Both the position numbers and the translations under genes were made by a program. A stretch of 64,000 bases of DNA from Sorex araneus (Eukaryota; Chordata; Mammalia; Eulipotyphla; Soricidae), in assembly GCF_027595985.1 (NCBI RefSeq), contig NC_073302.1, positions 405,846,003 to 405,910,002 on the forward strand. Direction: 5' to 3'. Below the pieces are notes generated by a model. That model was given only the letters and a program-made list of their open reading frames with translations, was not told the DNA's origin and made no database searches. Shown here piece by piece: positions 35,216 to 47,802 of the stretch; within the stretch, counting starts at the first letter, position 1; every line of letters begins with the position of its first letter.

Positions 35216-36714
35216 TAAAGGTTTTTTAAACTGGGCTCTAAAATCTAAGCTTCACAGAAAAATGTTTTACAAATCAATGGAATGACCAAAAGGCAGAGCT
35301 GTCTATATGCCAAATTATTATTCTACTTCAACTCTACCCAAAATTGAGCACTTTTATCTAATCTAAATTGGATTTACAAATATTTTGTTTGAACAAAATA
35401 ATATTTTGTATAGCGTCAATATAAACTTAACAAAGAACATTTTTGAAAGTTACTCCTTTCCACCAGAACACCCTCTCCATATGGTGGATTTAAGGCAACA
35501 TAAAACTTACCAGGAGACCAGTTCTTTTTCTGTTGAAACCATAGAAACCTGAAGAGAAAACCATTTTCTTGGAAAAGCACACCCTGATCTGTAGACAAGA
35601 TTATGAAGCCAAATACCAGACCCCCGGGTCCTTATAAAAAATGACACAGCAAGTCTTTATATCATAATTAGTTCTCTTGGTAATTCTGGTAATGTGAGAT
35701 TTTAATAACTTCCATTGGAATGTCCCTACAGATTGACAGAAAATCTCACAGAACAAGCTAAATAGAATGTTAAGAAATTTTGTAATGGAAGTAAAGAATT
35801 TATGAGGATTTATGTACTACTGAATTCTCATATCCTTTCCCATGTTAATCACATTTTAAGTATTTCTTAACTATGTAATATTACTGGGTACCTAAACAAA
35901 CTTATAAAGTTAATTTCAATTAAAATAATTTTTAATTGTGATTCTAAGGAAACTTAAGTTCTCAACAAAGTATAAAGTAACCAATTGTTTGCTTCATAAA
36001 ATATGCTTAATTTGAGTTTCTTAAAACCAAATATTAAATAGCTCAGGAATTAGTATAATGTCAGTGCTTAAGTTGTATATTTTTAATTAGGCATTTTTTT
36101 CCTCCCTATTCCATTCCTACTGTCATTTTACTGAAGTCCTCTTGATTTCAACCTTTTTGAATGGGCTCAAATAATCTTAAATTTACTTCACCCATTCTCT
36201 ATAAAAAATTTACAAAGAAATATATTTTCTTCCAGTTCCTAGAACTCACATAAAAGACAAGTTTATGAGGAAATTAATTTTGCACTAAATGATAGTTTCA
36301 TGTTCTCAGTTTATTCCTTTCACTCTCAAGAGGAACTGGGTTCCTCTTGATTTGATGAGTTAAAAAATTAACAAACTACACACATATATATACATATTTC
36401 TGGTTTTAAAATTGATGCTAAAGTGAATCCAAGCATAATAAAGTAATTGGGGAAATTTAATAACCTGGACATCATTCTGGCAATGTCAAGGTAACACCTC
36501 TCCCCTTTGTTGTGACAGTGTCAAAAAAAACAAAAAGTGAGAACAGCTTTAATTGATCTCAGCAATCTCCCAACACAATACCAAAATGTCCAAGTTTCAA
36601 GTGAAAGTTACTTATGCCAACAATCAGGAATATTTCAAATTGAATTTAAATAAGTCAATAGCATCAGTGAGAAGCAAAATGTTAAAATTATGTAAGAACT
36701 TTGAAATAATTATC
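35216..36714. other. No gene; one small hairpin
   Basis: AT-rich unique sequence with no credible frame. A perfect hairpin lies at 36,326-36,350. Confidence 0.5.
36326..36350. repeat. Perfect hairpin, 11-bp arms, 3-nt loop
   Basis: tcaagaggaac, tgg, gttcctcttga: exact inverted repeat. Confidence 0.95.
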
Positions 36715-36935
36715 ATGACATTTTAGCTAGAAATTATGGCTCAACAAAGACAAACCATGTGATCTCATGTGGAATCTAAGGTAAACAATGTGAGCTCACA
36801 GATAAAAACTGAACTCTGAGATAAAAAGAACTGATTGGTGATGCCCGAGGTGATGCCAGATACTTGGAGGTGGATGAAATGGGTCCAAAATTATAAACTT
36901 CCAGTTACAACTTGGTAAGTCCTCGGTTACTGTAT
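36715..36935 (+). mobile_element. L1 3' UTR fragment, older subfamily
   Basis: gtgatctcatgtggaatcta ... actgattggtgatgcccgag ... ataaacttccagttacaact: an L1 3' UTR type distinct from the GA-tract lineage. Confidence 0.65.
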
Positions 36936-36990
36936 GTGTGAAGCCCTGTGTTTGTTCCCTGGCACTGTAAAATTAATAATAGAATAAATC
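36936..36990 (+). mobile_element. tRNA-Ala-like (ID-like) SINE remnant
   Basis: tgtatgtgtgaagccctgtg then tttgttccctggcactgtaa and an A-rich tail match the 3' half of the better copy at 62.2 kb. Confidence 0.45.
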
Positions 36991-37811
36991 CTGCATAGCC
37001 TCGTGATGATAGTACTGTATGTATATTTGAAAGTTGCTGAGAGTAGATATTAAAAAAGCTCTTACCACAAGGAAAAATAATGGTGATAGTTATTAAATAT
37101 AATTATTGTACAGATAACTTTACTTCAAGTGCATATGTCAAAAATTCTGTTTTACACATAAAATCAGGGTTGTAAGTCTAACAAATTTTTTCAAAGCAGT
37201 TATGAGCAATTTTGAAACACTGCAAAATAGAAGTAAAGTCTCTTGGAGAAAATAAAAGGGTGGGGGTAGTTATAAAGAACAAAGGAATTTTTAGAACCAA
37301 GAAATAGAATGATAGAAATAAAAGGTATAGTGGATGAACTCTGCAGCAGAATGTAAGGAAGATGAATGAATAGGTGAACTTGAAGACAATAATAAATATT
37401 ATCCAGTATGAACAACAGAGAGAAAATGGACAAAAATATTAAAATGGAATGAGCTTCAGGAGCCAGTGGGACTATAACCCAGAATCTGTGTTATGAAAGT
37501 TTGGGAAGGAGATAAGAAAGAAGGCTGGGCAGGACAAGATCTAGAAATAATGGCTGGTAATATTCCAAATTTGGCAAAAGATACAAACCTATACCAAGAA
37601 GTTGGGAATATCTGAAAAAGGTAAATTCAAAGAAATCCACTTTAAGACACATTATAAAGTCTTTTTGACGCAAGTCAAAAAGTCAAAAAGACACAAAGAA
37701 ATCCCATTAAGTCAAATTTCTGAAACTGAAGAAAAAGTAAAAAGATCTTGAAAGTAGCCAAATAAAAAAAAAGAAAGGAAGAAAGGGAGAAAGGAAGAAA
37801 GGAAAGGAAGA

Positions 37812-37982
37812 GGGGCTGGAGCGATAGCAAAGCGGGTAGGGCGTTTGCCTTCCACGCGGTCGACATGGGTTCGATTCCCAGCATCCCATATGGTCCCCTG
37901 AGCACCACCAGGGGTAATTTCTGAGTGCAGAGCCAGGAGTAACCCCTGTGTATCTCCGGGTGTGACCCAAAAAGCAAAAAAA
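37812..37982 (+). mobile_element. SOR SINE, near-consensus young copy
   Basis: ggggctggagcgatagcaaa ... tgggttcgattcccagcatc ... catatggtcccctgagcacc ... gggtgtgacccaaaaagc and A-tail. A box and B box are intact and CpG sites largely retained. Inserted at a purine-rich microsatellite. Confidence 0.97.
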
Positions 37983-37983
37983 T

Positions 37984-38494
<511 letters not shown>

Positions 38495-38849
38495 AAAATA
38501 GCTTACCTCTAAGGAAAAAAATACATGAGAATGACCGCTCACCAGAAACCATGGGGGTATGAAGAAAGTGACTCATCATTTTTTAAGTGCTGGAAGGATT
38601 GTTGACAAAAATTCCTATTATCCCATGTACATATCCTTCAAAAATAAAAAAAAAAAGCAAAACATTCTCTTGTAAAGGAAAACTAAGAGAATTTGTTGCC
38701 TTCAGATCTATCCTAAAAGAATAACTAGAGGAAGTTATCTAAACAGAAAGGAAACAATTTAAAAGGAGAAATCATGGAATGTCAGGGGCATGGAGAAGAA
38801 GTAAGCAAAAAGATAGGTAAATATGCTAGGTTTTTCTTTACTTCTTAAT

Positions 38850-38975
38850 TTTTCTAATTAAGTTTTAAATTATTATTGAGATTCTGTGATTTACAATATT
38901 ATTAATGATGGTTTCTCATGCACATAATTCCAACACCACACCCATCACTGGTGTGCCAATACCAGTGTATTAAGG
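38850..38975 (-). mobile_element. L1 3'-end fragment
   Basis: On the minus strand: accagtgatgggtgtggtgt ... attgtaaatcacagaatctc: an L1 3' terminus of an older subfamily (compare 46.9 kb). Confidence 0.6.
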
Positions 38976-39171
38976 GAGGGACTTTAATTACACTTGATTG
39001 TGGTAATGGAATGAATTGCTCTGTCCCCAAAATACTTGTTGAAATTCTAACAATGAAATTCTAGTTTTTAGAGCAATCAGTAAAAAATCCTATAGGAAAA
39101 ACATTAAAATCTAAGAAAGTGTTTAACCTATAGGAAAGCAGGGAAAGAAAATCAATTTCAAAATAGATATG

Positions 39172-39262
39172 AGGGTCCAGAAATGTAGCCCAGAAGTTTA
39201 GTACTTGTCTTGGATGTCTGTCTGAAGCCCAAGGTTTATACCTGGAACTGAGGGGGGAAAAA
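39172..39262 (+). mobile_element. tRNA-Ala-like (ID-like) SINE remnant
   Basis: gaaatgtagcccagaagttt ... agtacttgtcttggatgtct ... gcccaaggtttatacctgga and an A-run. Order and A/B boxes fit a tRNA-Ala-like head, not the SOR head. Confidence 0.5.
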
Positions 39263-39610
39263 AAACCCAAACAGTTGGGGGAATAGGAGATAGAAGATAA
39301 AATGAGATACTAAGTATACAATATAACTGTATTTCTATAACAATGTTAGATGATCAAATCAGAAATTTATGGGAAATGGACAGAGAAAGTAGCAAGACTT
39401 GAAGTTAACCAAGCTTCAAATTAACCAAAGTTATTTTTCAGGTTTAGTTAATTTTTTTTCTTTTTGTACCATGAAGGTCCAGTTGCACTGATGCAGAAGG
39501 AGCAGTCAGTTGAGAAACAAGATGAAAAAGAGCTATATTTGCAACAAGTCAGCTGGTAGGAATATGGCAGACTCATGTCCTCAAAGTAACTAATTTGTTT
39601 GCATGGTCAC

Positions 39611-39811
39611 AGGAAATGCTTTTTTTTTTCTTTTCTTTTTGGGTCACACCCGGCGATGCACAGGGGTTACTCCTGGCTCTGCACTCAGAAATTACCCCTG
39701 GCGGTGCTCAGGGGACCATATGGGGTGCTGGGAATCGAACCCGGGTCGGCCGCGTGCAAGGCAAACGCCCTACCCACTGTGCTATTGCTCCAGCCCCAGG
39801 AAATGCTTTTT
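39611..39811 (-). mobile_element. SOR SINE with TSD
   Basis: Near-consensus reverse copy (gggtcacacccggcgatgca ... gaacccgggtcggccgcgtg ... ttgctccagcccc). aggaaatgctttt at both 39,611 and 39,798 is the target-site duplication. Confidence 0.97.
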
Positions 39812-39964
39812 TATAGAGAAACAGAAGGGCTGTTTCTAGAAATAGTAAGCTGAAGGTTAGTGAGCACTAAATAAACAATAAAATGCCTCCTGATTTGGTC
39901 CCTGAAGACACATGACCATTTGTGAGTATTTTGTGGATTTAGTTGATTCAATATCCCTAAGTTG

Positions 39965-40012
39965 GTTATATTTATTATTGGTATTATTATTACTATTATT
40001 ATTATATCCCCC
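39965..40012 (+). repeat. Imperfect (TTA)n microsatellite
   Basis: tattattggtattattatta and similar units. Confidence 0.9.
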
Positions 40013-40912
40013 ATACTCTCTTATCCAATAATATATCATTAAAATTTTGAACACATTTCTGTTCCAACAAAAATCTATTCTGTGGCCTTTTGCCTACTCA
40101 ATCAAATTGATATCCCTATCAAAAATAAAATGAAGTCATAACATAAATTTTTATAAGCTCTCAAACTTTTTTCTCAAACTTTTTTAAAAATCTCAATTGT
40201 AAATCCTACTTCTCCTATTCCTTACCTTAATGTTCAGTTGTAATTATTTATAATAATTAACCTATTGTAGTGTCTTAAATCATAATTGTAATGTGGAAAA
40301 ACAACAAGCTACTAAAATGAGTAACCTACTCAAGAAAAATTAACAATACTTTTTTTTAAAAAGCTACTTTTTAAATACACGGGAAGCATTAAATAGGTAT
40401 ATAAAATTCCAGAGTCATAAAGTATTTTTAATCATAATGCTCAGATTACTCTCCTAACACAACACAGTACAACACTAATCCTGCTTACTTTAATACCAGA
40501 ATCTTTCAAGAGGTCTCTTCTGCCTGCCAAATAAAACAATATGAAGTTTTATTTATATCTAGGCCATAACAAAAGTTCCTGCTTAACGCAACTGCACATG
40601 CTTATATGCTTATTCTTACTTGTTTATTCATTTAACCTTTCAAATAATTTGTTAAGAATGAGATTATGTCAGAGTATCTGGAATAAACAATAACCAGAAT
40701 TGTATAAGAACTCCTCTGGTGATGCTTATAAGTTAGTGATATTATTTCTGTGGTAACAAGTAGCCACTAACTTGTTAACTAAAAATCATAAGAACGTACT
40801 AGCTTCTATTTCTGGAGGCTTGCAGTTTGACACTAGACTTTGAGGGCTAGAGTTAATTGTCAGAAAGTTTGTGTTCCTTTCTGGAGGTACTAGGGGTGAA
40901 CTCATTTCTTAT
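40013..40912. other. No gene or clear repeat
   Basis: AT-rich unique sequence. Confidence 0.5.
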
Positions 40913-40922
40913 CTTTCCAGCT

Positions 40923-40953
<31 letters not shown>

Positions 40954-41125
40954 GGGTCACACCTGGCGATGCACAGGGGTTACTCCTGGCTATGCACTCA
41001 GGAATCACTTCTGGCCGTGCTCAGGGGACCATATGGGATGCTGGGATTTGAACCCGGGTCGGCCGCGTGCAAGGCAAACGCCCTACCCGCTGTGCTATCT
41101 CTCCAGCCCCTCTTTCCAGCTTCTT
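40913..41125 (-). mobile_element. SOR SINE, young, 14-bp perfect TSD
   Basis: ctttccagcttctt at 40,913-40,926 and 41,112-41,125 flank a near-consensus SINE with an uninterrupted T-run of about 20 (its A-tail). Very recent by sequence. Confidence 0.98.
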
Positions 41126-41469
41126 GAAGTCACTTTTATTTCTTAGCTCTTGGGTGTTTCTTCCATGTTGAAAAGCAATAATGCTAAGTCTCTGATCTTT
41201 CTTCAATAGTCATGTCTAACTCTTCTTCTTTCTTAAACTTTTAAGAACCCTTCAGTTATATTAAGCCTATCAGGAAAATACAAGATATTCTTCCTATTTT
41301 ATAGTCAGCTGATCAGTAACCTTAGTTCTACCTGCAAACTTCATTGCCTTCATTGCCTTTTTTCATGTAATTTCACATACTACCTTGCTACAGAGATTAG
41401 GATGTGAACATCTTTGAGGAACCATTATTCTGTCTATAAAATTCTAAATTTAACTAATAGCAGCAAGAC

Positions 41470-41612
41470 ATAAACTGAATACTCATGTTCTATGCACCAC
41501 CCTCTGTGCTAAATTCTTCACACAAATCACATCAATCTCCACAATAGTCACATAAAGTATTCTATATTTCCCATGCTCCAATTCAGAGATGAGCACTCTT
41601 AAGACTACTGTC
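41470..41612 (+). mobile_element. MIR SINE
   Basis: ctctgtgctaaattcttcac ... aatctccacaatagtcacat ... ttcagagatgagcac follows MIR (tgtgctaagcgcttcaca, tcctcacaacaaccct). Confidence 0.7.
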
Positions 41613-41904
41613 TCCTTTCTATTTCCTTGTTGATATTCCCTATATTACTTTAAATTTTCCCCATCCTTTGAGATTCTCAACAAAGCCTCCAGAACTCCCA
41701 ATTCTCTCTCTCTTCTCGAAAGTCTGTATCATTTTGGATTTATTTTCCTGATAACATATTTCCACATCCCCATCATTGTTCCTCCTTATGCTTGTGTTGG
41801 GACAGAAGGAAGGTTGTGAACCATCTAAAACATAAGCTTCACTTAAAAATACATGAAAAGAAGTTCAACTCATCTTTGTTAGTTGCCATGAACATAACAA
41901 TATA

Positions 41905-42310
41905 TCTTAGAGTTTTCTCTACTTAAAGGGCTGTAAAAATATTTTTTCCATCTAGTTTGATCCTCAAAAAGTGAAGTAAGAAAAGTAAGAGTAAAAAAAA
42001 AAATCATTATTCTAATTTTATGGATAAAAAAATTAAGCCCAGTAAGAGTAACTGATGTGTTTTCAGTTTAAAATTATGAAGTAGGATCTTGAATTAAAAT
42101 TTTCTTGTTTTTTTTTTTTGGTCACATCTAGCGATGCACAGGGGTTACTTCTGGCTCTGCACTCAGGAATTACTCCTGGTGGTGCTCAGGGGACCATATG
42201 GGATGCTGGGAATCGAGCTCGGGTAGGCCACGTGCAAGGCAAACGCCCTCCCCACTGTGCTATCACTCCAGCCCCTTGAATTAAAATTTTCTAATGTCAA
42301 GACCAATCCT
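41905..42310 (+). mobile_element. MIR SINE split by a SOR SINE
   Basis: ctagtttgatcctcaaaaag, tctaattttatggataaaaa, agcccagtaagagtaactga, then, after the inserted SINE, aagaccaatcctcttttc. The MIR order is kept across the insertion. Confidence 0.65.
42088..42293 (-). mobile_element. SOR SINE with 18-bp TSD
   Basis: cttgaattaaaattttct is present at 42,088-42,105 and 42,276-42,293 on either side of a near-consensus reverse SINE (gcgatgcacaggggttactt ... tatcactccagcccc). Confidence 0.98.
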
Positions 42311-42394
42311 CTTTTCAGTCCTGATTCTCTTTGCTCATAGTAAAAGAGCTCAATAATTATCTTGGGTCATATCTTCTAGGTTTTAGTTTAGTTT

Positions 42395-42565
42395 AGTTTA
42401 GTTTTTATTCCTTTGGCTGCACCTCACAGTATTTAAGATTTACTCTTGGCTCTGTGCTCAGGGATCACCCCTTGTGATGCACAGGGAGGATACAATGCCA
42501 GGGATTGAAGATAGTTGACTTCATGCAAGGCAAATGTATTAACCATTGCACTAACTCTCTTGCCA
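42395..42565 (-). mobile_element. SOR-type SINE, older
   Basis: gtttagtttagttttt tail side, tactcttggctctgtgctca, catgcaaggcaaatgtatta, ctctcttgcc head. Confidence 0.75.
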
Positions 42566-42577
42566 TGAACCAAAATT

Positions 42578-42663
42578 TTCATAAATATTATAAACTTTTC
42601 TTTAGTTATCTATGGATAATTTCATAAATAGTATAAACTTTTCTTTAGTTATCTATGGATAAT
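42578..42663 (+). repeat. 43-bp tandem duplication
   Basis: Two adjacent copies of a 43-bp unit (ttcataaata...tatggataat) differing at one base (att versus agt). A recent local duplication. Confidence 0.95.
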
Positions 42664-42804
42664 TTTATCTTCTCCATTGGCACTTATCCCTTATTTCAGC
42701 CTTGATTGACATGAACTAGACAATTTAAGATAAGTCACCAAAATTAAAAAATTCTCTTAACAAAAAGGATAGAAAATGTAAAACATTTTTTTATTGGAAG
42801 GCTT

Positions 42805-42966
42805 AGACTGGAGAGATAGTACAACAGGTAGGGCACTTGGCTTTTGTGTGCTGGCTCAATCCCCAGCACCGTAATGATTCTCCTAGCCTCACCAGGAGTG
42901 ATCCCTGAGTGCAGATACAAGAGTAAGACCTTAGCACATCTGATGCTGATGTGACCTCAAAACCAA
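42805..42966 (+). mobile_element. SOR-type SINE
   Basis: agactggagagatagtacaa ... ggctcaatccccagcaccgt ... ccaggagtgatccctgagtg ... gatgtgacctcaaaacc. Confidence 0.85.
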
Positions 42967-43419
42967 ATGCTTGCACCCCACTTCCCCTAAACCCCCATTC
43001 CAAATTAGAAGGTAGAGAATTTAATAATGATGGGCCAGTGATAATCAATTGAGAAATCAAGACCACACAATTGATGCAGTGACCAAGAGTCTATGAGCGT
43101 GGGTCCAGTGTAGGTATGTTACATGACTGTAATCTGGGTGAATGTAGAAGTCCTCCCAATCCATAACTGACACAAAGTTTCCTACAGCAATGGCTCCCCA
43201 TCAGGCCGAAGCTACTATATCTCAACCTGACCATACAATTGGTGGAAAAGTCTCTGTGCTGCCATACTTGACTGTGACTCAATGTCGAACTCCTACCAGG
43301 AAAGAAAAGCACCCTTGTCTTAGTTTTTTTCCCTCCAAACCTGATCCCACAAGAGAATCTGTGTGAGATCTAAGCTGCAAATACCGACCGACCTTTGTAA
43401 CATTCCTCTTAAAGTGGTA
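42967..43419. other. Unassigned sequence
   Basis: No reading frame of interest. The relatively GC-balanced stretch 43.05-43.33 kb could be an unrecognised old repeat. Confidence 0.4.
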
Positions 43420-43580
43420 GTGGTGTTGGGGGTGAAATGTGGGGATAGACTACAGGAACACAAGTGGAGGGAAGTTGATTGACACTGATGGTGAGATTGG
43501 TATTGAAATGCTATAGGCCCAAAAGTCTACCAATAACTTTGTAAATCATAGTTCTTTAATTAGATTTAAAAATCACTGAA
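43420..43580 (+). mobile_element. L1 3'-end fragment
   Basis: ttgacactgatggtgagatt ... ctaccaataactttgtaaat ... cttta and A-rich end, as in the copy ending at 46.99 kb. Confidence 0.6.
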
Positions 43581-43582
43581 TA

Positions 43583-43899
43583 ACTGTATCACTGTCATCC
43601 CATTGATCATCGATTTGTTTGAGTGGGCCCAATAACGTCTCCATTCACCCTAGCCCTGAGATTTTAGCAGCCTCCCTATTCATCCTTCCTAACAGTGCCA
43701 GATGTGGGAGCAAGAGACTCTGCATCGCTCTCTTCCAGGAGCTTGGCTTTATAGTCTCTGGATGTTGGCAATTGACGGGATTACATGGCTACGGGGCAGT
43801 TTCTGGGTGTGACTGCCTAGCTACTGGAAAATGAGGAATCTGAGTGGAAGAGGCCCAGTCCCGATCTGAGCAGCTTTGGAGATCTCAGCCCCAGGTCAA
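43583..43899 (-). mobile_element. RTE-derived non-autonomous element, type A
   Basis: ctgtatcactgtcatcccat tail, acgtctccattcaccctagc junction region, then leader sequence to tctcagccccaggtc. A section of the leader is deleted (around 43.70 kb). Truncated at its 5' end. Confidence 0.87.
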
Positions 43900-43905
43900 G
43901 ATTTA

Positions 43906-45806
43906 AAAATAGTAAGTAAAAAATATTTTGTGTTTATCTAAACTCACCTCCTCTAATGGATGAGAATTTTACCTGACATGTTACATTTTATAAAGAGGCT
44001 TATTTTTACTTCTTCACCTTTTTGATCAATATTTTATACAACTTACCTATCCCAACAAATGTGGGATATAACATAGTTTTTGTTCTTTCTGCTTTTGAGT
44101 CATAGAATGGGAAACCATGGTTCTTAAAGGTTATACAAAGTTTTACACTGTAACGTAAAACAAAATCTTGGGGATGAAATGCAAACCAACTATGGTCAGA
44201 AGAACTACAGAGACTCTTGATCCTCAAAGACATTGTAAAACCTTTAATTCAACCCTTGGCTACCTACCTCCAGACATCTAGTTAGGAAACAGCCATGTCC
44301 TTATGATTTAAACAATAATTTCTTTAAGTTCAATACATCCTAAATGAGGCAGGTCCCAAAAGTGTTTTGTTGCCCATCCCCACTACTCCACTTGTGTTCT
44401 CACTGACTACCTAAGTTGTCATTTTTGTCAACTTGTTTTAGATTTTAAAATATGTAAAAAATTACCCTCTTTTGACATTTTCCCACATTCAGGTAAAAAT
44501 AGTTGTTGCCTCAAGAAAAACATAATTTCAAAAATATGTTGAAGAACAAAAAGGTCATAGATTGTAAGTTAAATTTTATTTTCAAAGATTTGTGGCTAGA
44601 CTTAACGAATTTTTTTTTCTCCAAACTATGGTCTAGAAGACATTTCCATTATTTTATCAGTCATTTCCTGCTCTTTTTCTAATAACTAGACTGAAGTTAA
44701 ATGACACTTCTTTCTGTGCAGATTAAAATGTTCAAGAATCAACTCCCAAGTCATACATTTAGCTTTTATTAAATTGCCTTCTACAAGTGATTTTTAAAAA
44801 ACTAATCAAATAGCAAGATAAATTTATATTTAATGTTTAATGTAAAATGCATTCCTTAATACAGCATAGAAAAGCAATATTAATTTTTAAATAAAAAGCT
44901 ACCCCGTAATACAAATATTCAGATATCAACTTTTATGTTTTTTTAGCTCTGTCCAGTTACAGGTTGTTATGTATTTTTTACCCTCATCATAAAAATAATT
45001 CCACACATTTTATACTTCTAATTTTATTTTATCAATGTATTATTCCATTGGGGTGTTTAAATAAAAATTTATAAGATATTCTGGCCATGTGAACATTATT
45101 TTCAATCTTTCTGGAATTTGAACAATATTTAAGGCATCTTTTTGAAAAACAAAAACCCAATGAGTAAGTTTAAAGATATACTGATTTTATTAAATGATTT
45201 ATAAATAGGGCATAACCCTATGTAGCAAGTAGAAAGGAGCCCCAAAGAGTTACAGAATAAAAAAGTTTGCAAAGTCTAGACAAGGAAAAGATTATCTCAG
45301 GTATAGGTATCCTATGGGAAATGGAAAGATTTTAGGTAGCAGATTATCTCATCGGCCTTTGGAGGAGAGAAGAATTACCTCATAGGTGCTGACCAAATAT
45401 TCCACTGACCCATTAAGAGTACATTCCTGGGGGAGATAGTAACTGCAATTAGGTATTAAGTGGATAGGCTTAGCATAAGCAACTCCTTTTTAAATCTTTC
45501 TTTTCTTTTTAACAATGTTTTCAACACTTCTTTTATTAGTTGCCTAAGAAAATTATCCTAAATCAAGACGAGAACAGTTTAGGCTTCTCTACATTTTGCA
45601 ATATTGATTCCTAAATAGATTGTACTGAGAATACTTTCAACAATATGAGAAAGTGTTTAACCCCATTTTTTCCAGGACTGCTTTTATTATTTATATTTTC
45701 ATTTACTTTATTACTAGTGAACTATACATTTATATATTTAAAAATTTACATTTGTTATTATTTGACTTTTTCCTTTATATTTTTTCACCGTTATTCATTA
45801 TGGTCT
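43906..45806. other. No gene; possible old LTR-like segment
   Basis: Long AT-rich interval. The stretch 45.18-45.50 kb (ccccaaagagttacag, ggtgctgaccaaatattcca) has a texture reminiscent of an old LTR, but I cannot name it. Confidence 0.4.
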
Positions 45807-46076
45807 CTTGGTAGGGTAGCACTGTAGTACTGTCTTCCCATTGTTCATCAATTTGCTTGAGTGGGCACCAGTAATGTCTCCATTGTGAGACTTGTTGTTA
45901 CTGTTTCTGGCATATCGAATATGCCATGGGTAGCTTGCCAGGCTCTGCTATTTGGGCGGGATGCTCTCAGTAACTTGCCAGGATCTCCGAGTGGGATGGA
46001 GGAATTGAACCCAGGTCTGCCGCATGCAAGGCAAACGCCCTGCCTGCTGTGCTATCACTCCAGCCCCTTAGTAGGG
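45807..46076 (-). mobile_element. tRNA/RTE chimeric SINE with TSD
   Basis: Minus-strand order: SOR-like Pol III head (ggggctggagtgatagcaca ... gggttcaattcctccatc), RTE-leader segment (agcctggcaagctacccatg, gatatgccagaaacagtaac), junction aacaagtctcacaatggaga, RTE 3' end and a short agtactacagtgctac tail. Flanked by cttggtaggg/cttagtaggg. No poly(A). Confidence 0.92.
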
Positions 46077-46194
46077 GACATTTAAAATATATTGCTCTGG
46101 TTTATTATTAAAATATTAATATTTTCATTGCCTGTTACTGAATGTATGCCAAAGTAAATGCAATTTAGTTTACATTTACAGAAATCATATTCTT

Positions 46195-46995
46195 TAAAGG
46201 TGAGTTTCTACAGTATGGAGATTTCTCCGTAAGCTTGGAATTGAACTGCCATATGATGATCCAAAAATTCCACATTTGGGTATCTATCCTCAGGACCTAA
46301 AAACACTCTCTCAAAAGAACATGTGCATACCAGTATTCATTGATGCATTCAGTATAATAGCTAAGATATCAAATCAACCTAGGTGTCCAATGACAGATGA
46401 ACGAATGATTAAGTTGTGGTATATGTGCGCAATGGAATACTATGAAGCTGCAAGGAATAATGAAATCATGAAATTTGCTGCAACATAGTTGAAATTGGAA
46501 GATATGTGAGTGAAATAAGCCCAAAGAAGAAAGACAAAAACAGATTATCTCACTTATCTATGGAATATAGAATACTGGATGAGGAAATGTACTTGTAGAT
46601 GGGGGAAATGCCTAAATCACCCTTGGTCTCAGTGTTGAGAGAGAAAGACAGAGTAGGAAAGAAATCAGGGTGGGGGGAGAAGAGAATGAGAAGTAATGTA
46701 AAAACGAGTATCAGGACTTCAGTTATACCAGCGATATGTGTAAGGGGTATAGTTACATATCCAAAACACAGGTTCAACAAAACTGAAAACATGAGACCTA
46801 AGCAGTAACCACTAAAACTTTGTAATGTGCCTGTCAAGTTGACAGGCAGTGATAGATTGGGGATTGGGGTGGGAAGGGAATCTGAGAATACTGGTGAAGG
46901 AAAGTTGACACTGGTGGAGGCATCATCATTAAATTATTGCATGCCTAAAACTCAATTATCAGTGTCTTTGTAAATTGTGGGCCTTTAATGAAATT
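46195..46995 (+). mobile_element. L1 ORF2 end and 3' UTR, older subfamily
   Basis: cttggaattgaactgccata ... aatcaacctaggtgtccaat ... gcaatggaatactatgaagc ... 3' UTR ending ctttgtaaattgtgggcc, ctttaatgaaa. Encodes recognisable EYYEAARNNEIMKFAAT-type ORF2 end sequence, broken upstream. Confidence 0.88.
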
Positions 46996-47802
46996 TTCTT
47001 TTAAAGGTAATTTTCTTAAAATTGTATTTACATAGGCATATTATTATTTTAGGCTATAGACTTTTGTTTTGGTTGTCCATAATCAATTTTCTATGCTCTG
47101 ACTTTTATTGTTTTCAGTACTGCTATCAGTGATTTAGATAAGATTTGATGGATGGGCTGATCAAATTTACAGACCCCATAGTGACAGTAGGTAGCTAATA
47201 ACCCCTACAAATTACCTGAAACACAAGCCAATAGTTCAAAAATGTAATTTCATAGAAACATGTATAAAATATAACCCTACAATCCTTTAACTAAAGTACT
47301 GAATTGCAACACAGAAAGACAGTATCTTAACAGCAGTGCATATTTCAGGGAGTAAAGAACCAGGAGCAAGCTTAATATGAGTTCATGGTAGGCATTTCTT
47401 CTCAGTGATTGTGGCAGTGTATTAATAACAACTACTGCATCAGTACTCCTTTAACCATTCCTGGAGTACAATGGAAACTAGGACATTGATATTCTGGAGC
47501 TGATGCTCCAGGAGAATAATCAGAAAGATGAAATGACCCAGCACTAGGTCATGGAAAGAATGACCAGATAACTTGGGACATATTGACTGAAGAATAGAAG
47601 TTTTGTGTGAGATGTTACTGATGAAACACCAACATTTTAATATTGGGATCTGAAGCTCTGAAAAGAGAAGCAACAAGTTATGGAGGGATTGTCTAACCAG
47701 AAACACACACCTTCACTAGGCGGATGGAATGGATCAGACCATTTTTTAAGTTCTCCTTTTTCTGAGCAATATTATGTCACAATTTTGTGGGAAAAAATGG
47801 TA
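46996..47802. other. No gene or clear repeat
   Basis: Unique or unrecognised sequence. The frames here lack domain signatures. Confidence 0.45.

Noticed and set aside
37812-37890. tRNA gene suggested by A and B boxes
   Set aside because: The boxes belong to the SINE head; no cloverleaf with a proper acceptor stem and terminator is seen and the body continues into the SINE.
40857-41146. Recurrent frames with a WVTPGDAQGLLLALHS-like sequence
   Set aside because: The same peptide appears at several loci because it is the reverse translation of the SOR SINE, not a protein family.
43050-43330. Possible processed pseudogene in GC-balanced sequence
   Set aside because: I could not match any translated frame to a known protein and saw no A-tail or flanking repeat.
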